DNA of 64,000 nt from Candidatus Zixiibacteriota bacterium (GCA_036480375.1 JAZGGI010000049.1:1-64000); one strand, 5' to 3'. Shown: positions 47,024 to 56,111, counted from the first letter of the stretch. The notes: generated from the sequence alone by a model not told the origin. Translations and numbers: made by a program.

Positions 47024-47851
47024 TTACCGTGATATCCTCTGGCATGACGGGCAAAAATGAGCCGAGCGGCTGCCGATTTTCTCACGCCTGATTTTGCGGC
47101 CGCATCGAAAGCAGGGTTCATCTTCGCGCCCGTAGGCCCGAAGGTATTTCTGATAACGCCCCGGTTGACCGTTGACGCCGGCGAATGTATCAACAGAAGT
47201 TCCCATTAATTTGATCGCTTGCTTCAAGACCGATTGAATATGCCCGTGGAGCTCCGTTAGTTTTTTGCTGGATAGCGAATTTGTCAATCTCTGAGGATGG
47301 ATGCGGGACAGGTACAGCGACTCATCGGCATAGATATTGCCGATACCGGCGATAAAAGTCTGGTCCAGAAGGGCAGGTTTGATCATTCGGCTTCGAGATT
47401 GGCACATAGATAAAAAATCTTCTGCCGACAAATCCAGAGGCTCCGGGCCAAGGTCAGCCAGCCCCGGTTGATTATATATTTCATCGGTTGGGAATAATTT
47501 CAAATATCCGAAACGGCGGTAATCATTGAATCTTAAATTGTAATTATTTTTAGTGAAGTCAAAAACAACATGATCATGTTTATCGATCGGAGTTGAAGCG
47601 GGCCGATAATAAAAATATCCCGTCATTTTCAGATGTACCCAGAGCGTGTAGTCATTTGATAGATTTATCAGGATATTTTTGGCCCGGCGATTTATTGATT
47701 TTATTTTGGTGTTTGAGAGACGCGCCTTGAATTTGGCTCTGCCCGGGAAAATTCTGGCGGTATTTTTTATTGTGATTTTTGATATTTGATGCCCGACGAT
47801 AGTCTTTGACAATCCTCGAACAACTGTTTCTACTTCAGGGAGCTCCGGCAT
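47024..47851 (-). CDS. mutM: Formamidopyrimidine-DNA glycosylase
   Basis: 275 residues starting at MPELPEVETV (the catalytic Pro is residue 2 after Met removal, with Glu next). Removes 8-oxoguanine and opened purines. Conserved helix-two-turn-helix region (FIAGIGNIYADESLYLSRIHP) and a C-terminal zinc finger (CFRCGRKIRREKIGSRSAHFCPSCQ). An upstream in-frame start lies inside the iscU gene and was rejected. It begins ten bases after iscU. Confidence 0.97.
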   Translation of the reverse strand: MPELPEVETVVRGLSKTIVGHQISKITIKNTARIFPGRAKFKARLSNTKIKSINRRAKNILINLSNDYTLWVHLKMTGYFYYRPASTPIDKHDHVVFDFTKNNYNLRFNDYRRFGYLKLFPTDEIYNQPGLADLGPEPLDLSAEDFLSMCQSRSRMIKPALLDQTFIAGIGNIYADESLYLSRIHPQRLTNSLSSKKLTELHGHIQSVLKQAIKLMGTSVDTFAGVNGQPGRYQKYLRAYGREDEPCFRCGRKIRREKIGSRSAHFCPSCQRISR

Positions 47852-47861
47852 TAATAATAAC

Positions 47862-48233
47862 TTATTGCGATTTTTTCTTCTGGTAATCCTCGATAGCCGC
47901 CTTAAGAGCATCCATGGCCAGGTTACTGCAATGCATTTTTATGGGCGGCAGCCCGCCAAGACCTTCGGCGACGTCGTTGCGCGTAAATTTTATAACATCC
48001 TCAATCTTCTTGCCCTTGACCAGTTCCGTTGTAAATGAGCTGGAGGCGATGGCCGCTCCGCAACCAAAGGTCTTGAATTTGACGTCAACGAGAATATCGT
48101 CTTCAACTTTTATGTAAAGGGTCATTATATCCCCGCAGGTGGGATTTCCAACGGTTCCGACGCCGTCGGCATCTTCTATTTCACCGGCATTGCGAGGATT
48201 CTGAAAATGATCCATTATTTTTTCGTTATACAT
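47862..48233 (-). CDS. iscU: Iron-sulphur cluster scaffold IscU/NifU-like
   Basis: 123 residues from ATG 48233, which has GGAG seven bases upstream; an earlier ATG (48275) would add 14 residues without similarity. Scaffold protein on which Fe-S clusters are built. The three conserved Cys and the Asp are in GNPTCGD, TFGCGAAIA and MHCSNLA. No iscS or iscA lies beside it. Followed closely by mutM. Confidence 0.92.
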   Translation of the reverse strand: MYNEKIMDHFQNPRNAGEIEDADGVGTVGNPTCGDIMTLYIKVEDDILVDVKFKTFGCGAAIASSSFTTELVKGKKIEDVIKFTRNDVAEGLGGLPPIKMHCSNLAMDALKAAIEDYQKKKSQ

Positions 48234-48413
48234 GTCGTCTCCAGAGGCGCGAACTAAATCAATTTCGGGTGCCATTTATAAAATATGGCCTAAATGCTAA
48301 AAAAATTCAGACCCATATTATCCATTATCTTTGCTCGGCAATATACAATTTTTTTTTAGAATTGCAATACTTTTAGAACTTAAAATAGTCATATTAAAAC
48401 CCCTCTGAACTAA

Positions 48414-48442
48414 CAAAAAACGGCGAACCATTCGGTTCGCCG
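48414..48442 (-). terminator. Rho-independent terminator of the SPFH gene
   Basis: Stem CGGCGAACC/GGTTCGCCG with a T-run on the minus strand, 26 bases after the SPFH stop. Confidence 0.9.
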
Positions 48443-48468
48443 TCAGTCTCACTATTGAAAGGATTGAG

Positions 48469-49419
48469 TTAGGCTTGACCTGAATTTTCCGCCGTGGGGG
48501 CAATATCTTTGTTGCCTTTTCCGGCAATGGTTTCAAAGGCGGTACCCAGAGCGCCAAGGACACCCGAGGCCTCGATCGGCAGAAAGACCTTGGAAGCCTT
48601 TCCGTCGGCGATTTTGGCCAGAGCTTCGAGGTACTTGATCGTTACGACATCCTCGGTCGCCTTCCCGTCATGGATGGCGCTAAAGACATTGACGATTGCC
48701 TTCGCCTCACCTTCGGCAAGGGCGATTTCTTTATATTTATCAGCATCTGCAACCCGCTTGATAGCTTCGGCCTGACCTTCAGCCTCGAGAATCGTGGCTT
48801 GTTTTTCGCCTTCGGCGCGCAAAATCTGAGATTGCTTAACGCCTTCGGCTTCGAGAATCGTGGCTCTTTTAAGACGTTCCGCTTTCATCTGCTGGCTCAT
48901 AGCCTGAGTTATGTCCGCCGGTGGATCAATGCGCTGGAGCTCGACGCGATTGACGCGCACACCCCATTTATCGGTAGCGGTATCGAGAACATCGCGAAGC
49001 TGTCCGTTTATGACATCGCGGGATGTCAGCGTCTGATCAAGTTCCATTTCGCCAATGATATTACGCAGGTTAGTCTGCGCCAGCTTGGTAGCCGCCCGAA
49101 TGTAGTTTCCGATCTCGTAGCGTGATTTGACCGGGTCGGTTACCTGGGCGTAAATAATGGCGTCCACCTCGACGCCGACGTTATCCTTGGTAATCACCAT
49201 TTGCGAGGGGACATCAAGAACGACCTCCCTCATATCGACTTTAATAATCATGTCAAAAAAAGGAATGATTATGTTAAGCCCTGAGTTGAGCGTCTTTTGA
49301 AATTTACCCAGTCGTTCCACCAATCCTTTTTCAAAAGGTCTGATGATGCGAAACGACATTCCGATCAGGATAAAGGCAAAGACAACCAGTACCCCGACAA
49401 ATATGATAAGTCCTGACAT
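48469..49419 (-). CDS. SPFH/band-7 (stomatin-type) membrane protein
   Basis: 316 residues. One N-terminal membrane helix (LIIFVGVLVVFAFILIG), then the SPFH/band-7 domain (IRPFEKGLVERLGKF ... EVVLDVPSQMVITKDNVGVEVDAIIYAQVTDPVKSRYEI), then a helical coiled coil rich in 'RAEGEKQATILEAEGQAEAI' units. The plan is that of QmcA/stomatin-like proteins that form large oligomers at the membrane. It pairs with the upstream NfeD gene, a common partnership. Confidence 0.95.
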   Translation of the reverse strand: MSGLIIFVGVLVVFAFILIGMSFRIIRPFEKGLVERLGKFQKTLNSGLNIIIPFFDMIIKVDMREVVLDVPSQMVITKDNVGVEVDAIIYAQVTDPVKSRYEIGNYIRAATKLAQTNLRNIIGEMELDQTLTSRDVINGQLRDVLDTATDKWGVRVNRVELQRIDPPADITQAMSQQMKAERLKRATILEAEGVKQSQILRAEGEKQATILEAEGQAEAIKRVADADKYKEIALAEGEAKAIVNVFSAIHDGKATEDVVTIKYLEALAKIADGKASKVFLPIEASGVLGALGTAFETIAGKGNKDIAPTAENSGQA

Positions 49420-49440
49420 GTTTTCCTCCTTGTCTATAAA

Positions 49441-49863
49441 CTATTCAGCTTTTTCAACGTTTAATTTGGCGCCCTCGTAGGAAATAACCTTTACCCGGGC
49501 GTCGGCCGGGATTGTTTTTTCGGCTCTGGCCTGCCAGATTTGTCCGTCGATAACCACTTGTCCGGCGATATCGGAAACTTCTTTTTTGACCATGGCGGTT
49601 TGGCCGACATAGGCATCCATGTTGCTTTTGATCGGCGATTCTTTGGTGATTTTATTGGCCAGCGGCCGGGTGAGAGGCAGTAATATCAATGATACGACGG
49701 CGAAAACCGCGCCCTGTAAGACGTATGAATCGGTAAATAAGGCCGTGATTCCTCCGGCAATGGCTCCGACAACAAAACAGGCAAAGATAAAGCTCGGCGC
49801 GAATATTTCGAAGATAATGAAAGCCAGCGCCGCCGCCAGCCATACCCAGATTACTCTATCCAT
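49441..49863 (-). CDS. NfeD-like membrane protein (short form)
   Basis: 140 residues from ATG 49863 (GGGAGG five bases upstream). Three or four hydrophobic helices (about 5-75) followed by a small C-terminal OB-like domain (YVGQTAMVKKEVSDIAGQVVIDGQIWQARAEKTIPADARVKVISYEGAKLNVEKA) typical of NfeD. It has no protease domain, so it is the truncated NfeD1b-type. The SPFH gene follows 21 bases later, so they are an operon likely involved in membrane microdomain organisation. Confidence 0.92.
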   Translation of the reverse strand: MDRVIWVWLAAALAFIIFEIFAPSFIFACFVVGAIAGGITALFTDSYVLQGAVFAVVSLILLPLTRPLANKITKESPIKSNMDAYVGQTAMVKKEVSDIAGQVVIDGQIWQARAEKTIPADARVKVISYEGAKLNVEKAE

Positions 49864-50090
49864 ATCAGCCTCCCGCATCAGGCACGAGCTTTTTTAACTC
49901 ATGCCGACAGGTCTTGTTTGTGTTTTGTATTGTCTAATATACCGGCAGTGACTGATAATATTCAATTAAAAACAGGCGATTTGCTGTCTTTCGTATGTTG
50001 CGATTTCTGTCATTTTTCTATCGATTATCTCATCGCCTTGTTGTATAATTGCTTAAACGCAGAGCAATCAAGCAAAGGCTTTGATATAAT

Positions 50091-51854
50091 ATGAGCGGAC
50101 TATTAGACAGATTAAAAGATTCAAAAGAATCGGTCGAAAAGCTGGCCTTGATCGCCGAATCGTCCCATATGCTCAATTCGACGATTGAATATGAAGACGT
50201 CCTCAAGTCGGTTTTGCAGCTTCTGACTCAGGCGGTCAATGCCGAAGGAGCTATGGTGTATCGCTATGACGCCGCCAGCGATGAGTTGAGAGGCCGATTT
50301 TATTACGGCGATACCGAACCGCAGCGGATGATTATTAAGATGGGTCAGGGATTTGTCGGATGGGTAGCGCAAAACAACCAACCGGTTCTGTCCAACTGTC
50401 CATCTGAGGATAAGCGGTACTATCCGGCCTTTACCAAAAACGAAGATTTTGATCTGACATCAATTATTTGCTATCCCCTGACTTTGCGCGGCGAGTTTTT
50501 TGGAGTTATCGAGGCGGTTAACGCTCGCGACGGCAAGTTCGAGCAATCAGATTTGGATACGCTGGAGATTTTGTCCGATCAAATCGCATTGGCGATTAAT
50601 AATGCTCAGTTGTATCGCTCCGCTGTCCGTAAAGCCCTCGAGAAAAAAACATTATTTGATGTCAGCCGATTACTGATGACGTCGTTGAATCTTGATGAAG
50701 TATTGCATAATATTTTAATCGCTTTGAAAAACATCATAGAATATCATGCCGGTGGCGTTTATTTAATCAAGGAAGAATCCCAGGATGTCGAATCAATTTC
50801 ATCGGTTGGGTATGATGATGTTATAAACGCCGATTTGCATCTGAAAGTAGGACAGGGTATCGTCGGCAACGTCGCCAAAAGCGGACAGGCTGAAATCATA
50901 TCAGATGTTTCCAAAGATAACCGATATATTAACGCCCGCCCGGAAACGAATTCCGAAATCGTTGTCCCCATCATGCTGGACATGAAACTCGTCGGGGTTT
51001 TAAATCTCGAACATAACAATCATGACGCCTTTTCCGATGAAGATAAGGATATCCTGACAACGTTTGCTACTCAGGCGGCAATATCAATCGAGCGGGCCCG
51101 TTTGCATAAGTATATGCTTGATCAGAAAAAGATTGAAGAGCAGTTGCATATCGCCCGAACGATTCAAAAAACTTTCCTGCCCGATGAAGTTCCCCGGATT
51201 GACAGATATGATTTGTGGGGAACCAATATTCCCTCGGGTGAAGTCGGTGGCGATTATTATGATTTTATTAACATAGTGCAGAATCAGTTCGGTATCACCA
51301 TCGCGGATGTATCCGGCAAGGGCATCCCCGCCGCTCTCATTATGGCGTCATTTCGAGCTTCACTTATTGCCGAGATTAGAAACAATTACGCTATCCGTAC
51401 TATTTGCCGCAAAGTAAACAATCTTCTATGTGAATCATTGGAATCGGAAAATTTTGTCACTGCCATCTATGGAGTTTTAGATTCCAAAAATTCAATCTTT
51501 ACTTTTTCCAATTGCGGTCATAATCCGGGTTTGTTGGTCAGGAAAGACAATTCGGTTGAGGAGCTTTTTGAAGGCGGCCTGATTCTCGGCGTCCGACCCG
51601 ACGTCCGTTATGAAGAACGTCCGATTTATATCAATGCCGGAGATATCCTGTGCCTGTTTACCGACGGCATCACCGAAGCGGAAAATAAAAAAGGCGAGCA
51701 GTTTGAAACCGAGCGGATGGTTGAGATTATAAAAAAACACAGGAAGTTATCGGCATCAGAGATTGGTCATAAGATGCTGTCTGCCGTTCACGGATTCGCC
51801 CACCCCGACTTTATAATGGATGATTTGACTGTTATCCTGCTTAAGAGATTGTAA
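50091..51854 (+). CDS. GAF-GAF-PP2C (SpoIIE/RsbU-type) phosphatase
   Basis: 587 residues, cytoplasmic. GAF domain 1 (about 25-165), GAF domain 2 (about 190-340), then a PP2C/SpoIIE-type Ser phosphatase domain (about 375-585) with metal-binding Asp clusters in GGDYYDF, ADVSGKG, FTDGITEA and DDLTVI. The link helix contains ARTIQKTFLPDEVP, typical for RsbU-like regulators. It would dephosphorylate an anti-anti-sigma protein (not seen in the window) in response to ligands bound by the GAFs. The start ATG has a weak ribosome site; the protein frame is clear. Confidence 0.93.
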   Translation: MSGLLDRLKDSKESVEKLALIAESSHMLNSTIEYEDVLKSVLQLLTQAVNAEGAMVYRYDAASDELRGRFYYGDTEPQRMIIKMGQGFVGWVAQNNQPVLSNCPSEDKRYYPAFTKNEDFDLTSIICYPLTLRGEFFGVIEAVNARDGKFEQSDLDTLEILSDQIALAINNAQLYRSAVRKALEKKTLFDVSRLLMTSLNLDEVLHNILIALKNIIEYHAGGVYLIKEESQDVESISSVGYDDVINADLHLKVGQGIVGNVAKSGQAEIISDVSKDNRYINARPETNSEIVVPIMLDMKLVGVLNLEHNNHDAFSDEDKDILTTFATQAAISIERARLHKYMLDQKKIEEQLHIARTIQKTFLPDEVPRIDRYDLWGTNIPSGEVGGDYYDFINIVQNQFGITIADVSGKGIPAALIMASFRASLIAEIRNNYAIRTICRKVNNLLCESLESENFVTAIYGVLDSKNSIFTFSNCGHNPGLLVRKDNSVEELFEGGLILGVRPDVRYEERPIYINAGDILCLFTDGITEAENKKGEQFETERMVEIIKKHRKLSASEIGHKMLSAVHGFAHPDFIMDDLTVILLKRL

Positions 51855-51856
51855 GG

Positions 51857-51905
51857 GGGAAGCCACTCGAAAAAAGCCGCACTTTTTGGGATGGGTCACC
51901 AGTCG
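51857..51905 (+). repeat. Short repeat module B, free-standing copy
   Basis: GCCACTCGAAAAAAGCCGC, then ACTTTTTGGGATGGGTCACC. It resembles the 3' end of the mosaic repeat. A second direct copy lies at 53133-53180, and the two flank a single gene (51935-52939). Confidence 0.65.
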
Positions 51906-51934
51906 TTCCCATCTGACATTTTTCTTTCACAGAG

Positions 51935-52939
51935 TTACATTGACTGTTTCTCCAACGCTTCCTGAAGGCTTTTGGTTACTGCTTCAAGTCGCTCACTTAC
52001 TTTAATGGATAATTCAGACTCTTTACGCATTACCTTATTGAGGATCGATACTTGATTAAGGAAGCTCAAGTATGATACTTGAATCTGAACCAACCGCTGA
52101 GCACTCTTACCTATTGACCTAAGAGGATTAACTATAAGCGATGTTATGATGCCCGCTATCCCAAATCCACCAAAAACTGCTGGTTCCCAACCAGGTTTTA
52201 GAATAGCGATTATAAATGACCCCAAAACGAGTATGGCTCCACAAGCAAGGATTGTCTTATTTATGTTGGCTGTTTTTTCCAATGCCGCAGAGGCTTTTTG
52301 TATCGTTTGTTTAACCAAGATTTGAACGTCCCCTGATTCAAGTCCTGGGACAATTTGATTCGGCGCAGTATCCAGTTCTCTCACTTCTAGTGCATCAATT
52401 GCCATTTGGACTATTTTTTCTACGTCCTCTTTTGTTTTTCCATTATGCGGGACGTAATTTGGACTTAAATCATGAGCCACAATATTTTGCAAATCTCGCA
52501 ATCGGACCCGTGCCTTACGGGATAACCAATATGACGCAAGTTTATTGGCCATAGAATTAGCCAACTGAATGAATTTATCTGCGGCGGTATCGTATGGAAG
52601 TTTATAATAATGGTCAAGAAAGCGCCATTTCCATGAGGTGGGTACATTCGGCATTTCATGCAATTGCTCGCGAGTACCCAGTAGGCAAATCGGTACCTCA
52701 GGCAGGCGATCACGGATGTTCTCGATTAATTTCACGCTATCTGGTGTATTTAGGTCAAATATGTCAATTATTAGTGCATTGGTTTTTTCATTAAGTACTT
52801 GTTTAAGAGTAGAGTCAAGACTATTCGTTAGCATAACTTCTGCAATAAATTCATGTTTTAGTAATATATCTTTTAATGCACCAACAATAGTCCCATTTGT
52901 ACTCGCAATTGCTATGCTTATTATCGTTTTTCTGTCCAT
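51935..52939 (-). CDS. Receiver-like domain, two-TM and coiled-coil orphan protein
   Basis: 334 residues. Residues 1-125 have the alpha/beta pattern of a receiver domain, with the phosphate-site-like Asp in ALIIDIFDL and a Lys in YYKLP, but the acidic pair expected after the first strand is missing. A linker of about 100 charged residues follows, then a pair of membrane helices (ILACGAILVLGSFIIAIL; AVFGGFGIAGIITSLIV) and a C-terminal helical region. The two-TM part recalls the membrane hairpins that accompany bacterial conflict-type proteins in cyanobacteria, but this is only a resemblance. It is flanked by direct copies of module B. Its A/T content is higher than its neighbours. Function unknown. 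Confidence 0.7.
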   Translation of the reverse strand: MDRKTIISIAIASTNGTIVGALKDILLKHEFIAEVMLTNSLDSTLKQVLNEKTNALIIDIFDLNTPDSVKLIENIRDRLPEVPICLLGTREQLHEMPNVPTSWKWRFLDHYYKLPYDTAADKFIQLANSMANKLASYWLSRKARVRLRDLQNIVAHDLSPNYVPHNGKTKEDVEKIVQMAIDALEVRELDTAPNQIVPGLESGDVQILVKQTIQKASAALEKTANINKTILACGAILVLGSFIIAILKPGWEPAVFGGFGIAGIITSLIVNPLRSIGKSAQRLVQIQVSYLSFLNQVSILNKVMRKESELSIKVSERLEAVTKSLQEALEKQSM

Positions 52940-53132
52940 TATAGATCCTCCAAGACCATTTGTACATAATCCCTCTATGGGTTTGGTTATTATTCTCTGA
53001 TCGATTGCGTAGTAATCGCAATCTGCCGTAACAGGAAAAATTTACAGCACGATCAGTATTTGACTTATCATAATGTTTAAGACGCACAACACAAATATTA
53101 ATAAGAATATCTATCAAAGTCAAACACTATTT

Positions 53133-53180
53133 GCGGAAACCCACCCCAAAAAAGCTTCGCTTTTCTGGGATGGATCATCA
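53133..53180 (+). repeat. Short repeat module B, second free-standing copy
   Basis: GCGGAAACCCACCCC, AAAAAAGCTTCGCTTTTCTG hairpin, then GGATGGATCATCAC. Direct orientation relative to the copy at 51857-51905. Confidence 0.65.
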
Positions 53181-53213
53181 CATTTTGTAGCATATTATTA
53201 ACCGAGAACTCAC

Positions 53214-53242
53214 TTGACAAATTGCGAAATTAGGCGATATTT
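53214..53242 (+). promoter_or_regulatory. Candidate promoter of the EB_dh-like gene
   Basis: TTGACA, 17 bases, ATATTT, about 45 bases before the ATG. GGAGGT follows at 53278. Confidence 0.5.
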
Positions 53243-53287
53243 AAGTTAGATAGTCTTAGAAATACTTATCCGTAAACGGAGGTATCT

Positions 53288-54334
53288 ATGTTCAGAAAAA
53301 TCCTTTCATTAATATTTATTATAGCCTTTGCCGCAGTTTGGTATGGTTGCGGCGGCGATGATGACAACGGCGTTGGGCCGACGCCCCCTCCTCCGCCTCC
53401 GCGTTTGGTCGTGGAAGCTCATCAGAGTCCGGGCCTGAATTCGGTCGATCATGCCGTCTGGAATTCGATTGAAGCAGTTGATGTTTCCGTGGGTGATTCA
53501 TCCAAATATAACGCCGGAGTGAGTTTTACCAATAATTTAACCGCCAGCATGAAGGCCTTGACTGCCAATGATTCCATTTTTGTCAGAGTTGAGTGGAATG
53601 ATAATTCCGAGGATAACCAATTCGGGCAGTTACAGGCTCGCTGGCTAAACAATACAATTAACTGGGAAGAAATAGACACTACTCTGTTTGCAAATGAAGA
53701 TCGATTTTATGTAATTATTGACAACGGGGGACCCAACGGCGCTGATTGTTCGGCCTTATGCCACAGTACGGCCAACGCTTCCGGCAGAAAGCTCTACGGC
53801 GCAACTGGTGATGACGCTGATGTGTGGCACTGGAAAGCAAACCGAACGGGACTGGCCAGTTATGCTGAAGATATGCATATTACAACTACTACGACTGCAA
53901 CAGATCCTCAAGCATCAACGGGCGGAGAGTTATACTATAGGAATTTCGGAGCATTTCCCAGCCCCCGGCCACTTTATATGCATCCAGATTCCACAGATTA
54001 TACCGGGCCGGATCTTCTGGAAGGAATATATATAGGCTATATACACAGCCATAGCTGGGCGAGTGTTACCGATTCGAATGGAGTAAAAATGCCCGGTTTT
54101 TATTTAAATCATCTTTCCGGCGCTAACGGTTCTCGCTGGGATGTTCGTGCGGTTTCGGAACATGACGGTTTGGGATGGACGGTTGTTTTCGCTCGTCAGC
54201 TTACCACAGCGGACGCCGATGACGTCGATTTGAGTTTCTCAATCCCGGATTCGCTGCAGATTTCAATCGCGATCGGCAACAATTCGGGCATGAAACATCA
54301 TGGGGCGCCGCCGTTTTATATGGTATTTGAATAA
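53288..54334 (+). CDS. Lipoprotein with an ethylbenzene-dehydrogenase-type haem-binding domain
   Basis: 348 residues. A lipobox (WYGC near residue 20) and a Gly/Asp/Pro spacer precede a domain with the EB_dh (ethylbenzene dehydrogenase gamma-subunit-like) features: WNSIEAVDVSV, FVRVEWNDNSED, DCSALCHSTAN (a CxxxCH motif) and VWHWKANRTG. Such domains bind b- or c-type haem and often act in anaerobic respiration or sensing. The CxxxCH is one residue longer than a usual haem c site, so haem type is unsure. Monocistronic with its own terminator. Confidence 0.82.
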   Translation: MFRKILSLIFIIAFAAVWYGCGGDDDNGVGPTPPPPPPRLVVEAHQSPGLNSVDHAVWNSIEAVDVSVGDSSKYNAGVSFTNNLTASMKALTANDSIFVRVEWNDNSEDNQFGQLQARWLNNTINWEEIDTTLFANEDRFYVIIDNGGPNGADCSALCHSTANASGRKLYGATGDDADVWHWKANRTGLASYAEDMHITTTTTATDPQASTGGELYYRNFGAFPSPRPLYMHPDSTDYTGPDLLEGIYIGYIHSHSWASVTDSNGVKMPGFYLNHLSGANGSRWDVRAVSEHDGLGWTVVFARQLTTADADDVDLSFSIPDSLQISIAIGNNSGMKHHGAPPFYMVFE

Positions 54335-54357
54335 GAATATTCGATGATAAAAGCCAA

Positions 54358-54383
54358 AAAACCCGCTCCTGGCGGGTTTTTTT
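54358..54383 (+). terminator. Rho-independent terminator
   Basis: ACCCGC/GCGGGT stem with a five-base loop, then seven Ts, 24 bases after the EB_dh stop. Confidence 0.9.
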
Positions 54384-54492
54384 AATCGTTGTAAGTTAAA
54401 CAACTACAGGACATAATCTCCAGTATTTTATGTAATACCTATATTTAGGCCATAAAGTACTTGACAATTTTTGACATTTTATTTTATTGAGA

Positions 54493-54585
54493 ATGGAAGT
54501 TTGTCGCCATCCCACAGGTTCTCCTATGGGGACCTTCCCCCTCTGTCCCTACAGAACCCTTGGCCGGCAAGCTTCCATTTTTTTG
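54493..54585 (+). ncRNA. Possible structured RNA
   Basis: A 90-base segment that starts AATGGAAG and ends CTTCCATT followed by seven Ts, with inner pairs GGTTCT/AGAACC. A good -35 box (TTGACA at 54461) and a poor -10 (TTTATT at 54484) lie upstream, 17 bases apart. It does not have the SRP GGAAGCAG loop and was not matched to a known RNA. It may instead be another hairpin repeat. Confidence 0.3.
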
Positions 54586-54655
54586 TTAATATTGAATTCG
54601 GATAATTATGTCAACAAAAAAGACGCCGATTTTTTATATTTGGATGTTTTTTTGG

Positions 54656-55111
54656 CTATTCGCCGTCTCTGACATTGAAGCTATAGATTTTCCAGATATC
54701 GTTTATTTTGCGCAGGCCGAATTTGGTCAGGTATTGAGTATTAGTAGTCGGATTAATAAATGAAACCTCGACTGTGGCGCTGTCGCCGAAATCCTCGGCG
54801 TTATTGACAATCCGCTGCATGGAAAACCACCGCTGCTTGGTGAGCCCCCCATCCATCAAGTCGTCAATTATCTCCGTCGGGAATTTGAAGTTCCGCGCGG
54901 TATCACCGGAGAGGGCGTAATCGGCGGATTGGGGCTTCATCATTCGCTCGAAATCAATATAATGGGCCAACGCCGTGTCATCATTCTCTTCCATAGCTCC
55001 AAAGAACTTGATAACGACTTTTCTCGGATCCTGATCGGTATTAGGCTTTGAAGAACATCCGCCCAAAGCCAGAATCCCGATTAAAAATAAAGCCAGCAAA
55101 TTTTTGTACAT
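54656..55111 (-). CDS. Small lipoprotein, NTF2-like
   Basis: 151 residues. Lipobox LALGGCSS (Cys 19). The domain RKVVIKFFGAMEENDDTALAHYIDFER ... EVSFINPTTNTQYLTKFGLRKINDIWKIYSF has the SnoaL/NTF2 or DUF4878-like shape. Function unknown. The stop of porV and this start are adjacent (one base apart), so it may be in that operon. Confidence 0.72.
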   Translation of the reverse strand: MYKNLLALFLIGILALGGCSSKPNTDQDPRKVVIKFFGAMEENDDTALAHYIDFERMMKPQSADYALSGDTARNFKFPTEIIDDLMDGGLTKQRWFSMQRIVNNAEDFGDSATVEVSFINPTTNTQYLTKFGLRKINDIWKIYSFNVRDGE

Positions 55112-55112
55112 C

Positions 55113-56111
55113 TTAAAAGCCCCCTGTAAATGTTACCCGATGACTTGATCCCAGATCAAGATAAGGCATAAAGGCATAAGAAATTTGAAGTTGTTTGTAA
55201 TCGAGCCCGAAGCCAAACGCGAATCCTCCCAGCCCATCTCTGTCGGAACCGGTTTTATAATTCTGACCAAAGGTCGAATACCCCAGCCTCAGATATAAAG
55301 GCTCCAGTTTATAGAATTCCAAACCGGCGCTGATATACAAGTCATTGTCATTGGGATAAACTCCGTTTAATGAAACTATAACGGGGAGTTCGCGAAGCGA
55401 ATGAGACACTCCGGCGCGGACGCCCGTCGGTAATTTGTCTTTGTGTGAGTAATCCGAAGCGGCTGAAAATCCGGAAAGAACTCCGCCGAAATTATATACC
55501 GAGACACCGGCGTTAGTTAGAGAATCTCCGAAAAAATTCGTCAACATCAGTCCAAAATCAACCGCAATCGCCTGAGATGAATAGCCGTCAGCCGATTCGG
55601 AAATAAATTTCGCGTTGATGCCCGCCGAGAGAAATGAACCAATAAATCGCGAATAGTTGGCGCCGATTAAGAAATCTCCTCCGGAGAATGTCGGATCGGC
55701 GTTATCAACTACGCCATTGACGTCGGTTCGTATAAATTCGCCAAAATTCATGTAGGAAATAAACAGGCCGATATTTCCATAGGTCTTGAAAGGCATGGTC
55801 GCGGCCACGAATCCGGATTGAACATCGAGGACATAATTATGATAACCGGCTAAAAACTGGCGACCGTCAAGGTGGGCGGTTCCGGCCGGATTATAATAGA
55901 TTATCGAAGGATCGCCCGCTATGGAAACAAAGGCTCCGCCCAGAGAAACCGCCCGGGCGCCAACTCCCTGTTTCAAAAACGAGAATCCAGTGGTCCCCGC
56001 GTTTTTGTTTATGTCTCCGGCATTGATCGGGATATTTGACATCATTAGTACAGCGAAGATTATTATCAAAACGGCGGTTTTTCTACTCATACGGTCAAAG
56101 AAATTATTCAT
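55113..56111 (-). CDS. porV: PorV/PorQ family outer-membrane protein
   Basis: 332 residues. Signal peptide then TGFSFLKQGVGARAVSLGGAFVSIAGDPSIIYYNPAG, the clear PorV/UPF0164 N-terminal signature. The rest is a FadL-like beta-barrel. In T9SS organisms PorV shuttles folded cargo bearing the sorting domain; the window also contains such a cargo (61207-62775). It lies downstream of lptE on the same strand. PorV versus PorQ cannot be settled from sequence alone. Confidence 0.88.
   Translation of the reverse strand: MNNFFDRMSRKTAVLIIIFAVLMMSNIPINAGDINKNAGTTGFSFLKQGVGARAVSLGGAFVSIAGDPSIIYYNPAGTAHLDGRQFLAGYHNYVLDVQSGFVAATMPFKTYGNIGLFISYMNFGEFIRTDVNGVVDNADPTFSGGDFLIGANYSRFIGSFLSAGINAKFISESADGYSSQAIAVDFGLMLTNFFGDSLTNAGVSVYNFGGVLSGFSAASDYSHKDKLPTGVRAGVSHSLRELPVIVSLNGVYPNDNDLYISAGLEFYKLEPLYLRLGYSTFGQNYKTGSDRDGLGGFAFGFGLDYKQLQISYAFMPYLDLGSSHRVTFTGGF

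Noticed and set aside
50085-50090. TATAAT directly before the ATG of the GAF-PP2C gene, suggesting a leaderless transcript
   Set aside because: A start site six or so bases after the box would lie inside the coding region, so this box cannot serve that ATG. It is likely chance.
54493-54585. SRP (4.5S) RNA
   Set aside because: Size and closing stem fit, but the obligatory GGAAGCAG-type apical loop is absent on both strands.
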